From VRUE01 sp035318745 (GTDB lineage: Bacteria > Actinomycetota > Thermoleophilia > Solirubrobacterales > 70-9): a DNA stretch of 64,000 nt. Under the pieces are notes generated by a model. It did not search any database, was not told the DNA's origin, and worked only from the letters and a program-made list of their open reading frames with translations. This document shows positions 11,655 through 19,588 of this stretch, in pieces. Every line of letters begins with the position of its first letter. Position 1 is the stretch's first letter. A program made the translations under genes and the position numbers. The stretch lies in assembly GCA_035318745.1 (NCBI GenBank), contig DATHEA010000017.1:1-64000 (forward strand). The letters run 5' to 3'.

Positions 11655-12771
11655 GGTCCTGATCGTAGGGCCTGTCGCGGCCATTCTCCGACTCGGCCCA
11701 GACTAGCTCTCGGGCCGCTTCGATCTCGAGAACGGGGTCGATGCGCTCGGTACGTTCCTCGAACTCGACGAGCTGCTCGGAATAGGCCTCGTCGAGGACG
11801 CGGATGCCGTGCCCTTGGATGCGGGCCAGGCGCTGCAGGCTCATGCCCGAGGCGAGCATCAGCGCCGAGTGAGTGTGGCGACCGAGGTCGTATGGGCGGG
11901 TGGAGGCGAGGCCAGCAACAGACTCGCGAACGGTGGCGGGACCGCCGAGGCTCCGGCGCCAGCCGTACCACTCTGCCTCTACTCGCTCGAGCGCGGCCCG
12001 GAAATGGCGTGAGCGATAGTTGCGCCAGTCGGTCTCGACCCAGTGACCACCGGCCGGCGTACGGAAGACGTACTCGCTCGCGGCGCCGCCGCCGAGCTCT
12101 CGCAGCCGGTCGAGATCCTCTCGCAGTGGCTTCAGCACCGGGACGCTGCGATCGCGGCCGTTCTTCGTGCCTTCGACGACGTCCTTCCCGCTCAGCCTGC
12201 GGACGATCGCGATCCGCTCGCCGATGTCGGACCAACGCAGCCCCAGCGCCTCGCCAGGCCGGCAACCCGTCATCTCCATCAGGCTGATTAGGAGTACGTC
12301 GCGCAGTGCCGCCAAGCGCTTGCCCCGACCAATACGCCGCGAGCCGACGAGGAGCTCGAAGCGCACGCGCTCGACGACGACGGGCCCCCAGACAAGTGGC
12401 CGCCTGCGCCGGCTCGTTCGCGGCTTCTCGAGCAGGGCAACGGGATTGCCGCTGACGCCGGTGGTGCGCGGGCGTCTCGCGGCCTCGCGGAATAAGCTTG
12501 AGACGATGCTCATTGCCTTGATCAGGGTCGGAGCGCCGACGCCGGCCTCTTCGAGTCCGTCCTGCCACTCGACCAGAACCTCGACGTCGATCACGGCGAT
12601 CGGGAGATCGCCAAGCCCGGGCCGGACGTGCCTCTCATAGACGATCGAGTCCCGCTCCCAGGTCTTCGGCGCAAGGCGGCGCCGAGCGCGCGGCGCCCAG
12701 ACGTCGTCGACGAATACGGCCAGCGTCAGCGACCCTGGAAAATTGCCCATACCCACCGAGGTCCCAGCCAC
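11596..12771 (-). CDS. Tyrosine recombinase / integrase
   Basis: A 391-residue site-specific recombinase. An N-terminal SAM-like core-binding domain (about residues 15-110, LAPKTWERDSIVYERHVRPG) is followed by the catalytic domain. Expected catalytic residues are visible: Arg in MTGCRPGEALGLRW, Lys in TKNGRDRSVPV, the RHTHSALML box, the GH of RIQGH, and a candidate nucleophile in VLDEAYSEQL. The box reads PYDLGRHTH, with one residue more than the common DLRHT form. The start is GTG 12771 or ATG 12750, only 45 bp from the 3' end of tRNA-Thr, as expected for an element integrated at that tRNA. Confidence 0.88.
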   Translation of the reverse strand: MAGTSVGMGNFPGSLTLAVFVDDVWAPRARRRLAPKTWERDSIVYERHVRPGLGDLPIAVIDVEVLVEWQDGLEEAGVGAPTLIKAMSIVSSLFREAARRPRTTGVSGNPVALLEKPRTSRRRRPLVWGPVVVERVRFELLVGSRRIGRGKRLAALRDVLLISLMEMTGCRPGEALGLRWSDIGERIAIVRRLSGKDVVEGTKNGRDRSVPVLKPLREDLDRLRELGGGAASEYVFRTPAGGHWVETDWRNYRSRHFRAALERVEAEWYGWRRSLGGPATVRESVAGLASTRPYDLGRHTHSALMLASGMSLQRLARIQGHGIRVLDEAYSEQLVEFEERTERIDPVLEIEAARELVWAESENGRDRPYDQDHGDTADDALRVAGCTPAFG

Positions 12772-12816
12772 CCCGATCTCTCCCCCCCTCGACTAGCAAG
12801 GTACGGCAGCGAGAGA

Positions 12817-12889
<73 letters not shown>

Positions 12890-13157
12890 GGAACGGTCCA
12901 CTTTAGCGGCGTGGATCGACCGCTGTCGGAATGCCCAGCGCTACTGGGCCTCGTCGGCCGTACGCAGCATCTGCTCGACCGCAGCGAGGAAGTCGCCGGA
13001 TCTCGCGGCGCCCGCGCAGCCACTCGGCGTCGAAGATCCGCAGCCAGTAGTACACACGGGGCTGTCGCCGATCGCGTCGGCCTCCGTTTCAACCATCGGC
13101 AGCGCCCAGAGAGCAGCGACTCCCGAAAGGATAGGCGGGCGACGCCGGAGACGGTGC

Positions 13158-13735
13158 TCAGGTGCCGGCCGCGGGGCGGAGGCCCGGGGAGAGGGCGACC
13201 TTCAGCGCTTCCTTGGGGCTCGTGTCGTAGACCTCCACCTGGTACTTGGCGACGTAGACGCTGGTCGGGCTGTCGGGGTCCTGCCAGGCCATCGCCCCGC
13301 GCGGCGCCTTGCGCAGCTTCGCGCCACTGCTCTCGGCGTTAGCCTTCAGGTCTTCGTAGGCATGCGGGAGGCGGTACGTACCGACCGTGAGGAAGTCGGC
13401 TTCGGGTCGCCTGCTTCGGAGTCGCCGGCTAGGTAGCGGACGTAGGCTCGCCCCTCGCCCGGTTCGCTCAGCTCGAGCGCGGCGCCGGGGCGCTCGCCGG
13501 CCCAGTAGATCGCGGGTTTGCTCGCCGCGGGGGCTTCGCGCAGCTCATCCGGGCTGACGACGCGGGGCGCGGTTGGCGAGGCGGGCGCGGCGGTTTCCTC
13601 ATCGCCCCCTCCCCCACTGCCGTCGGCGACCCAGACGACCACGGCGGCGATCAGGAAGATCGTGAGGACGAGCAGCGCGGTGCGCAGGATGTGGAGGGAG
13701 CGCCGCTGGGGTGGCTGCGGCTCGTCCACAGACAC
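13158..13735 (-). pseudogene. Frameshifted single-pass membrane protein
   Basis: The first frame from 13735 encodes a basic start, one membrane helix near residues 18-38 (TALLVLTIFLIAAVVVWVAD) and an Ala/Pro/Thr-rich linker. The extracytoplasmic part continues to YVRYLAGDSEAGDPK, then runs to an unrelated stop at 13346. Near 13400-13406 the next frame takes over naturally: DFLTVGTYRLPHAYEDLKAN, a stretch ending GAMAWQDPDSPTSVYVAKYQ, then VEVYDTSPKEALKVALSPGL, stopping at 13158. One missing base explains the switch. Whether this is a real mutation or a sequencing error cannot be told. The function is unknown; it is probably anchored outside the membrane. Confidence 0.75.
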
Positions 13736-13746
13736 CTCAGTTTACT

Positions 13747-14469
13747 CTAGGAGAACTTGCGCTCCGGGTTCTTCGGGGACTCGAAGCCGAGCATTGCCAG
13801 GGTCATCTGGATCGGCTCCTCGCCGGTGTCCTCCATGCGCGCCTGGGCCCGGTCCTGCTCCTCGGCGAGCGAGAGGAAGATCGAGTCGAGCCGCGCGATC
13901 AAATCGTCCCAGCCCTGCTGGTCGAGCTCGAGCGGCGTCCAGGTGAAATGCGTGTCCGGCCGCGCGGCGATCGTGCCCGCCTTCATCGCTTCCCTCGTCC
14001 GCGCGGCCAGCGATTCGAAGATCCTCGAAGTGACCAGGGCCTTCGTGGAGTCCGGCAGCGCCGCGAAGACCTCGTCGGCCATCGTCGGGGAAGCGGTTCC
14101 CCGGTAGAAGTGCTCCTCCTCCCCCTCCGACCGCGTCCGTTCCAACCAGTCGTATTGGACCAGCAGCTCGAAGGCGCGGTCGACCTTGGACAGCGTGCCG
14201 CCGCCGACCAGCCTGTGGAAGCTCTGCGGGCTCATCTCCCGCTGGTTGCACTCGGCCAGGATCCGCATCCGCAGAGCATCGCCGAAGAGCTGGGAGATGC
14301 GAACCTCCTCCGGCCACTTGGACCCGGTCGAGATCTGAAGGTTGTACGAGATGGAGCCCTCCCCTTGCTTTGTCCACCGCCCGGTAGTCAATTGTAGTCG
14401 GGGCGGAGCGAGGGAGGGGCGGGGCCGCGCCCTGAAAAGGCTGTCGATCGCCCGTGCGCAGGAAGGCAA
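13747..14469 (-). CDS. Winged-helix (ArsR-like) transcriptional regulator
   Basis: The conserved part of this 240-residue frame begins around residue 55 (VRISQLFGDALRMRILAECN) and reads as a winged helix (MSPQSFHRLVGGGTLSKVDR, AFELLVQYDWLERTRSEGEE). A helical C-terminal half follows (VFAALPDSTKALVTSRIFES). The first ~26 residues are basic and do not look like protein of this family, so a start at the TTG near 14391 is likely. Its target is unknown. It is followed by the frameshifted membrane protein gene 11 bp downstream. Confidence 0.65.
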   Translation of the reverse strand: MPSCARAIDSLFRARPRPSLAPPRLQLTTGRWTKQGEGSISYNLQISTGSKWPEEVRISQLFGDALRMRILAECNQREMSPQSFHRLVGGGTLSKVDRAFELLVQYDWLERTRSEGEEEHFYRGTASPTMADEVFAALPDSTKALVTSRIFESLAARTREAMKAGTIAARPDTHFTWTPLELDQQGWDDLIARLDSIFLSLAEEQDRAQARMEDTGEEPIQMTLAMLGFESPKNPERKFS

Positions 14470-14553
14470 ACATCCCTAGGCCTGCGTCGCCTAACCCGGA
14501 TTCGTCGTTTTCACCTCAGCGGGTGTAGTTCGCCCGCTTGAGGCAGGTAACAG

Positions 14554-14585
14554 CCACGGGGCGGTTCGCCGGAACCGCCCCGTGG
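14554..14585. terminator. Strong stem-loop, 14-bp perfect stem
   Basis: CCACGGGGCGGTTC at 14554-14567 and its exact complement at 14572-14585 enclose a 4-base loop GCCG. No clear U tract follows on either strand, so it may be a processing or attenuation hairpin rather than a classical terminator. It lies about 85 bp upstream of the regulator frame at 14469. Confidence 0.55.
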
Positions 14586-14810
14586 CGCTTTCGAGAGTCA
14601 ACCGGGTCTTTCACTTCGCCTTCGTGAAGCATTCGGCGCAGGCTGAAGCCGCCTTGCGGCAGGGGGCCTCCGCCATGGCCAGGAGCCGCGGCAGGCGCAG
14701 CGTCGTGCGCCGAGCGGAGCGCACCACCTTGCCGGCGACGTGCAAGAGATGCTGGCGAAGGCGCAGCAGACCGACTGCGGCACCAAATCTTCAAGATCGG
14801 GAAACTGGAG
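14586..14810. other. Intergenic stretch with no convincing gene
   Basis: The 394 bp between the regulator (14469) and the secreted protein gene (14864) hold two strong hairpins and this middle part. Short open frames exist on both strands, but their translations are Arg/Ala-rich with no domain, signal peptide or ribosome-binding site. The stretch could be a decayed gene or carry an unidentified RNA. Confidence 0.5.
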
Positions 14811-14844
14811 TAAAGGCCGGGCGGCGCAAGCCGCCCGGCCTTTA
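14811..14844. terminator. Bidirectional intrinsic terminator
   Basis: TAAAGGCCGGGCGGC and its perfect complement form a 15-bp stem around the loop GCAA. It ends in TTTA on the plus strand and its equivalent on the minus strand. It lies 20 bp after the stop of the secreted protein gene (minus strand) and is the natural terminator for it. Confidence 0.75.
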
Positions 14845-14863
14845 ACAGAGGTGAGGACGCCGC

Positions 14864-15463
14864 TTAGGGCTTCTCTACGTAAAGCGGCGTCGGAGTGCTG
14901 ATGTCATATTGGCCGGACATGACCGCCGAACTGGGACAAAAGCCTTCGGAAAGGCCTACCGCAAATCCTTTGACCTTGATCTTTGGCGAACTCCCCCCGA
15001 TCACTTCAAAGGGTCCCTGGGGTCTGAAGTAGCAATTGAGACCCATGAAACTGATACGCAGTTCACCGCCATTCCAGAGTTCCCCATTATTCGTTCCTTC
15101 GATCCACTTCAATTCGCCAGGCGCAAGTCGAAGCATGGTAAACGACGTACTGCAACTCTGGAACGTCCATGCGGTCGCAGCCGGGTTCGACAGTTTTTCC
15201 GCTACGGCCATGTTGAACGTGGATCCCCAACACTCCATTATCGTTGTACCCCCGGTCGTTTTGAACTGAAGCTTTTCGCTGAGAGTGGATTTGATTTCCG
15301 TTCCGGTCGGATAGGCCGAGCTGCCACATTCGTGCGATGCGGGAGCCGACGAACAAAAGACTCCCGGGGTGGTTGAGTACGCCACAGCCGACCCGGCCCC
15401 GGTTGCCGCGATAGCCAGTGCTGCCGTGGTCAAAACAACCGCCATTAGAGATAGGCGTTTCAT
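14864..15463 (-). CDS. Small secreted protein of unknown function
   Basis: A 199-residue protein with a clear signal peptide (MKRLSLMAVVLTTAALAIAA, cleavage probably after about residue 28). The mature part has six or so Cys residues, including CSSAPASHECGSSAYPTGTE, and is rich in Gly, Ser and Thr, suggesting a beta-rich disulphide-bonded extracellular domain. Proteins of this style appear to be numerous in Solirubrobacterales (recollection, not checked). The upstream 120 bp contain GAGCGG-type half sites in both orientations (15477, 15489, 15534). No function is claimed. Confidence 0.75.
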   Translation of the reverse strand: MKRLSLMAVVLTTAALAIAATGAGSAVAYSTTPGVFCSSAPASHECGSSAYPTGTEIKSTLSEKLQFKTTGGTTIMECWGSTFNMAVAEKLSNPAATAWTFQSCSTSFTMLRLAPGELKWIEGTNNGELWNGGELRISFMGLNCYFRPQGPFEVIGGSSPKIKVKGFAVGLSEGFCPSSAVMSGQYDISTPTPLYVEKP

Positions 15464-15583
15464 ATATCGCTCCTCCGAGCGGCTCGATGAACCGCTCCTG
15501 TTGCTGACATTTATCGTGCGAATTTCCCACCATGAGCGGTTCGATGTTCAACCAATGTGACGGTCGAAAGGCGTCCCCAACCG

Positions 15584-16783
15584 TCACGGTGTAGGAAGCG
15601 TTTGGGAACGCATTGGGGCTCCAGGCGCCCGACTTCCCCCCTCGAGCAGCAGGGCGGTTTCGACCTCAGGCGAGCAATCGCCGATCGCCTGCCCGACCCT
15701 GCGCTCAAAAACACGCAGGCGATTGCCCACCGTCTGTCGATTCAGCCGTAAAGCCGCCGCCGCAGAGCTGACGTTCTTCTTCGCGGCGAAGTAAGCCCGA
15801 AGCGTCTCTCTCAGCGCCTCCCCCCCGTCGGGCTCCTTCTCCAACGGCGCAAGGTAAATGCGGGCAAGGGACTCGGACAAGAGTTCGTCTTTGACGATGC
15901 AGGCAAGTAGGCTGACATCCGTGTAGCGCACCACCGGGGTGTCTTGGTAAGTGGCTACCGAGAGCGCCGCAAGCGCCTGGCGGTGGGTGAGCCGCCAGCC
16001 CGAGACGCCTTGGGCCTCCACGCCGAGCGTGAGCAGGGAGCCCGGGTGCACCGAGGACACCGCGCAATCGCCGATCCGGCTCGGGTCGAGCGCCTGGACT
16101 GAGCGTGACCCGAGCCAGGCCCAGAGCTCCTCCCCGTCGGCGGCGACGCAGAGCAGGCGCAGGTCGAGCTTTCTGGCAAGCTCGCGGACGAGCTTCTCCG
16201 CGCCGGGCCCGGTGGCGACCAGGCCAAGATGAAAGCCCTCAAGATCGTATTCGAGTTCGGTGGCGTCGATCGCCTCGCCGGCGAGCAGGCGCCGTACCCG
16301 CTCGATGCGCCGCTCCCGTGAGGAGCCGAGCATGCGCGCGGACTCACGCGCATGTTCCTCGCTCACGTCTTGGATCAGCCGGTCGAAGACCGCGGCCTGT
16401 CCGTTCAGCAGCCGACGCAGGGAGATCCCGGGGGCCTCTTGGACCTGCTTGAGGATGAAGTCGACGATCAGCGCATAACCCGCCGTGTAGCGGCGCACCA
16501 CGGTGTCCACCCCGACGCCGTTGCGGGCCGCCAGCCGCGCCTGGATGAGCAGGGAGGGCGGCGTGTCGGGGGTGCGACGCTCGCCGAGCTCGATCGCCGC
16601 CAGGGCGTGATCGACGGCGACGGTAAGCGAGTCTCGCAGGCCCTGGAGGTAGGCCGGGTCGGCCGTCTCGGAGGGCTCTGAGATCGCAAAGACGCGGGTC
16701 GCGATCGCTCGCTCCAACTCCTCGCGCCGAGCCCGAAGACGCTCGGCGATCAGCTTGCGCCCCTCTGCGAGCGCGGTGTCCAA
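15584..16783 (-). CDS. PucR/CdaR-type transcriptional regulator
   Basis: A 399-residue regulator. The first ~150 residues are helical and lack the PucR-domain start seen at 31006-32568. The C-terminal ~60 residues are the PucR-type helix-turn-helix (ETLRAYFAAKKNVSSAAAAL, then RLNRQTVGNRLRVFERRVG). The middle GGDEF-like region (TLGVEAQGVSGWRLTHRQAL) is also typical of CdaR-like proteins. It starts four bases from the end of the large secreted protein gene (16787), so it may be co-transcribed with the surface-protein operon. Its effector is unknown. Confidence 0.8.
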   Translation of the reverse strand: MDTALAEGRKLIAERLRARREELERAIATRVFAISEPSETADPAYLQGLRDSLTVAVDHALAAIELGERRTPDTPPSLLIQARLAARNGVGVDTVVRRYTAGYALIVDFILKQVQEAPGISLRRLLNGQAAVFDRLIQDVSEEHARESARMLGSSRERRIERVRRLLAGEAIDATELEYDLEGFHLGLVATGPGAEKLVRELARKLDLRLLCVAADGEELWAWLGSRSVQALDPSRIGDCAVSSVHPGSLLTLGVEAQGVSGWRLTHRQALAALSVATYQDTPVVRYTDVSLLACIVKDELLSESLARIYLAPLEKEPDGGEALRETLRAYFAAKKNVSSAAAALRLNRQTVGNRLRVFERRVGQAIGDCSPEVETALLLEGGSRAPGAPMRSQTLPTP

Positions 16784-16786
16784 GCG

Positions 16787-19588
16787 CTAGCGGTGGTGCC
16801 GGCGGTGCTTGCGCTTGTGCGCCTTGGCGCACCCAAGCGCCCGCACCACCGGCTTGATCAGAGAGCGACTGCCGTTCTGGGCGGCGAAGGAGACCCTGCC
16901 GCGGTTGCCCTTGGGCTTGAAGCAGAGGTTCTTGGAGTTGATGATGAGGCCCTTCTTGGCGCCCTGCATGTTGACCGCGACTTTGGTCAGCGGTGCGTCT
17001 GGGAGGTTGGTGAAGGTGGCCCTGATCCCGCCCTTGACCGAGTCGATGCGGGCGACCGCTTCGACGTCGACCAGGCCGTGCAGGGTGGCGACGAAGTCGG
17101 GCAGGTTGTGGTTTGAGGATCTGAGGTAGACGGGGCCTTGCAGGGGCTCGTCGAGGATTGGGGTGTAGGCCTTTGCGTAGCCGTAGATCGATCCCTTCGG
17201 GCAGCCGCCTCCGTTGCCGCCGTTGGCGGCGAACTGCACGCGGGTGCAGATCGTCCTTATGTGGGCCTGATCGAGGAAGGCCGAGTGCGGCAGGCGGACC
17301 ACCACGCCCTTCAGGTTGGCATCGCCCTTGCGGGGGCGGTAGGTGGCCCGCAGGGCCGGGTGGCCGCCGCGGCTGGTGCCGCCCTTGAGCGCCAGGGAGA
17401 GCCGGGGCTGGAAGCCCAGGTTCGCGCAGTCGGCGGCCCGGAAGGGCTCAGAGAGCGGATGCGGTGCATCGTCGGCGGAGCCGAAGACGTCGGCGCCCCC
17501 GCCCCAGGCGGTCGCATCGACCGACAGCGGCTCACAGGAGGTCGGGTTGAAGATGAACTTCGGCCGGTTGACTTCGACTCTGATGTCGCGGACCAAGACC
17601 GGGATGCCCCTGAGGATGTGGGGGATCGGGTCTGAGGACTCGCCGTCGACCTTCACTTCGGCCGTCCTGGGATCGACGCGAAGCGCCTGGCGGGTGACCA
17701 CGGTGCCGACGTCGAAGGGCCCGGCTACCGCGGGGACGACGCCGACCACGCTCAGCGGGGCGCCCTTGTAGGGGCCTGCTAGGTAGACGTGGCCTTCGAC
17801 GTAGGTGAGGACCGAGCCGACTCCGGCGCCGGCGTAGACGCGGCCGATCTCCGAGCCGGCCGGACACGACGGCGAGGCCTGCTCTTCGCGGCCGCCGTCT
17901 TGCCCCGTGCGGCCGCGCGCCTGGGCGATGGCGGCGTCGGAGCATTTCGAGAGCCCAGCCAGCACTCCGGCGAGCCCGGGCGGCAGGGTGGCCGAGAACT
18001 TCGTCAGGTCCTGGTCGCCGTCGCGGCGGGTCAGCTCCATGAAGAAGGGGCTGAAGGCGCCGGCGGAGGGATCGCTCGAGTAAGCGGAGAAGCCCGGCTC
18101 AAATGGCGGCGTGCCACCCGATGGGCACGCTCCGTGCTCAGGGCCGCTTTCGATTTGGAAGCTGCTCACCCTCGCCAGGGGGTTGGCCGGAGCCGACCAG
18201 GGGCTGAGGTTGGAGACGCCGTTGTAGGGGCCGCAGGTGCGGGGGGTGACGAGCGGCGCTCTCGCCCCTTCGCGGAAGTGCAGCCTGAAGGAAGACACCG
18301 GCAGCTGGGGCACGTCGTCGAAGGTGGTTACGAGCTGCCCCGTTCTCGGGTCCGGCTCGACCTTGCCCGAGAGCTTCACCAAGACGCCGCGGTCGGGCAC
18401 CTTCAAGACCAGATAGAGCGCCAGCAAGCTGCCGAACGGGTTCTCATAGGGCTTTGCCAGGTAGAGCGAGCCTTCGACCGTGCGGTCCAGCACGGGGGTG
18501 GTCGCGGTGGCGCTGCCGATCTTCGAGCTCTCCGGGCAACCGACGTTGGGAGCCGAGTCATAGGTCTCCCTGGCGAGGTCGACGGGCGAGCAGACGCCGA
18601 GGCCGGTTGCCTCGGAGGGGTTGATCGTCATCCCCTCGGGCAGGATCACTTCGTCGCGCATGAGCTCTGAGCCGTAGGTCAGGTTGCCGACTTCAAGGCC
18701 CTTGCTGGGAAGCATGGCTTCGTAGTCCAAGCCGGTACCGCTGGAGCCTTGGGTGGTCGTCGGGCGCAGCGAGACCTCGGGGTTGAATTCGACGTTGCCG
18801 CAGCCGGTGATCTGCGGGAAGGGGACGGTGAGGCTCGAGGGCGATCCGGGCAGCTGGTAGCTGCGCAGGGTCGCGGTCACCGTGCGCCCGGATTCGCAGC
18901 CGGTCGGATTGGTCATGAAGGGGGTTTCGGGCAGGTTGGAGGGCCGCCCTTCGGCGGGGCCGTTCCCCTGAAAGGACTCTTCGGGGGTGATTCGTTCGCG
19001 GTCGTGGGCGGGGTCGGCTGGCACGCCCCAGAAGACCGCCGAGGAGAAGAGCAGTTCGGCCGCCGCCGGGGCGCCTTCGACCGCCGCGACGACGGTCTGG
19101 GTCTCGGAGTCCAAGCGCACGTTGATGAAGATCGGGTAGGTCGCCGCGTAGAAGCCGAAGCGGGCGACCGTGTTCGCGCCGGAGACCGGCATGTTGTAGA
19201 TCGGCTCGTCCTGCACGGCGGAGTTGATCGCGCCGGCGATGTAGATGTCGATGGAGCCGATCTGAGAGTCGATCGGGCATTCGCTGTTTAACGGCGATAG
19301 GCCGAACTGAAGCGTCGTGCATTTGGGGAAGGCCGCGGGGTTGCCGAAGACCCCGGGGGGTAGCCGCACGATCACGTCGCGGGTGTTGGCGTAGGCGTGG
19401 CCTTCGGTCTGGCTCAGCGTGAGGTCCGTGGTGAAGTCCGGGTGGGCGCCCGCCTGGGTGTCTGAGAGCGAGACCAAGGCCGATTCGAGCTTGTACTTGT
19501 CCCATTCGGCTTCGTCGGTTGCCGAAGCCGAGGCGGGAAGCGCAAGCGCGACGACGGCGAGCGTGAGAAGGAAAAGTCGGAGTCTCAT
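16787..19588 (-). CDS. Giant secreted repeat protein with basic tail
   Basis: A 933-residue protein starting at the ATG that overlaps the stop of the upstream gene (ATGA). A signal peptide (MRLRLFLLTLAVVALALPAS) precedes several repeated beta-rich modules of about 170-200 residues. Each has the pattern LP-x-G, a Cys pair, IGSA or IGRV, then G-x-hydrophobic-YLA-x-PY. Good copies lie near residues 375-560 and 590-740 and a diverged one near 790-910. The end is strongly basic (CAKAHKRKHRRHHR). It is probably a cell-surface or envelope protein, with the tail contacting anionic polymers; this role is inference. No enzymatic motif was found. Confidence 0.75.
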   Translation of the reverse strand: MRLRLFLLTLAVVALALPASASATDEAEWDKYKLESALVSLSDTQAGAHPDFTTDLTLSQTEGHAYANTRDVIVRLPPGVFGNPAAFPKCTTLQFGLSPLNSECPIDSQIGSIDIYIAGAINSAVQDEPIYNMPVSGANTVARFGFYAATYPIFINVRLDSETQTVVAAVEGAPAAAELLFSSAVFWGVPADPAHDRERITPEESFQGNGPAEGRPSNLPETPFMTNPTGCESGRTVTATLRSYQLPGSPSSLTVPFPQITGCGNVEFNPEVSLRPTTTQGSSGTGLDYEAMLPSKGLEVGNLTYGSELMRDEVILPEGMTINPSEATGLGVCSPVDLARETYDSAPNVGCPESSKIGSATATTPVLDRTVEGSLYLAKPYENPFGSLLALYLVLKVPDRGVLVKLSGKVEPDPRTGQLVTTFDDVPQLPVSSFRLHFREGARAPLVTPRTCGPYNGVSNLSPWSAPANPLARVSSFQIESGPEHGACPSGGTPPFEPGFSAYSSDPSAGAFSPFFMELTRRDGDQDLTKFSATLPPGLAGVLAGLSKCSDAAIAQARGRTGQDGGREEQASPSCPAGSEIGRVYAGAGVGSVLTYVEGHVYLAGPYKGAPLSVVGVVPAVAGPFDVGTVVTRQALRVDPRTAEVKVDGESSDPIPHILRGIPVLVRDIRVEVNRPKFIFNPTSCEPLSVDATAWGGGADVFGSADDAPHPLSEPFRAADCANLGFQPRLSLALKGGTSRGGHPALRATYRPRKGDANLKGVVVRLPHSAFLDQAHIRTICTRVQFAANGGNGGGCPKGSIYGYAKAYTPILDEPLQGPVYLRSSNHNLPDFVATLHGLVDVEAVARIDSVKGGIRATFTNLPDAPLTKVAVNMQGAKKGLIINSKNLCFKPKGNRGRVSFAAQNGSRSLIKPVVRALGCAKAHKRKHRRHHR

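Noticed and set aside
14516..14794. Minus-strand frame covering the hairpin at 14554
   Set aside because: It reads through a perfect hairpin and is Arg/Ala-rich without similarity; judged non-coding.
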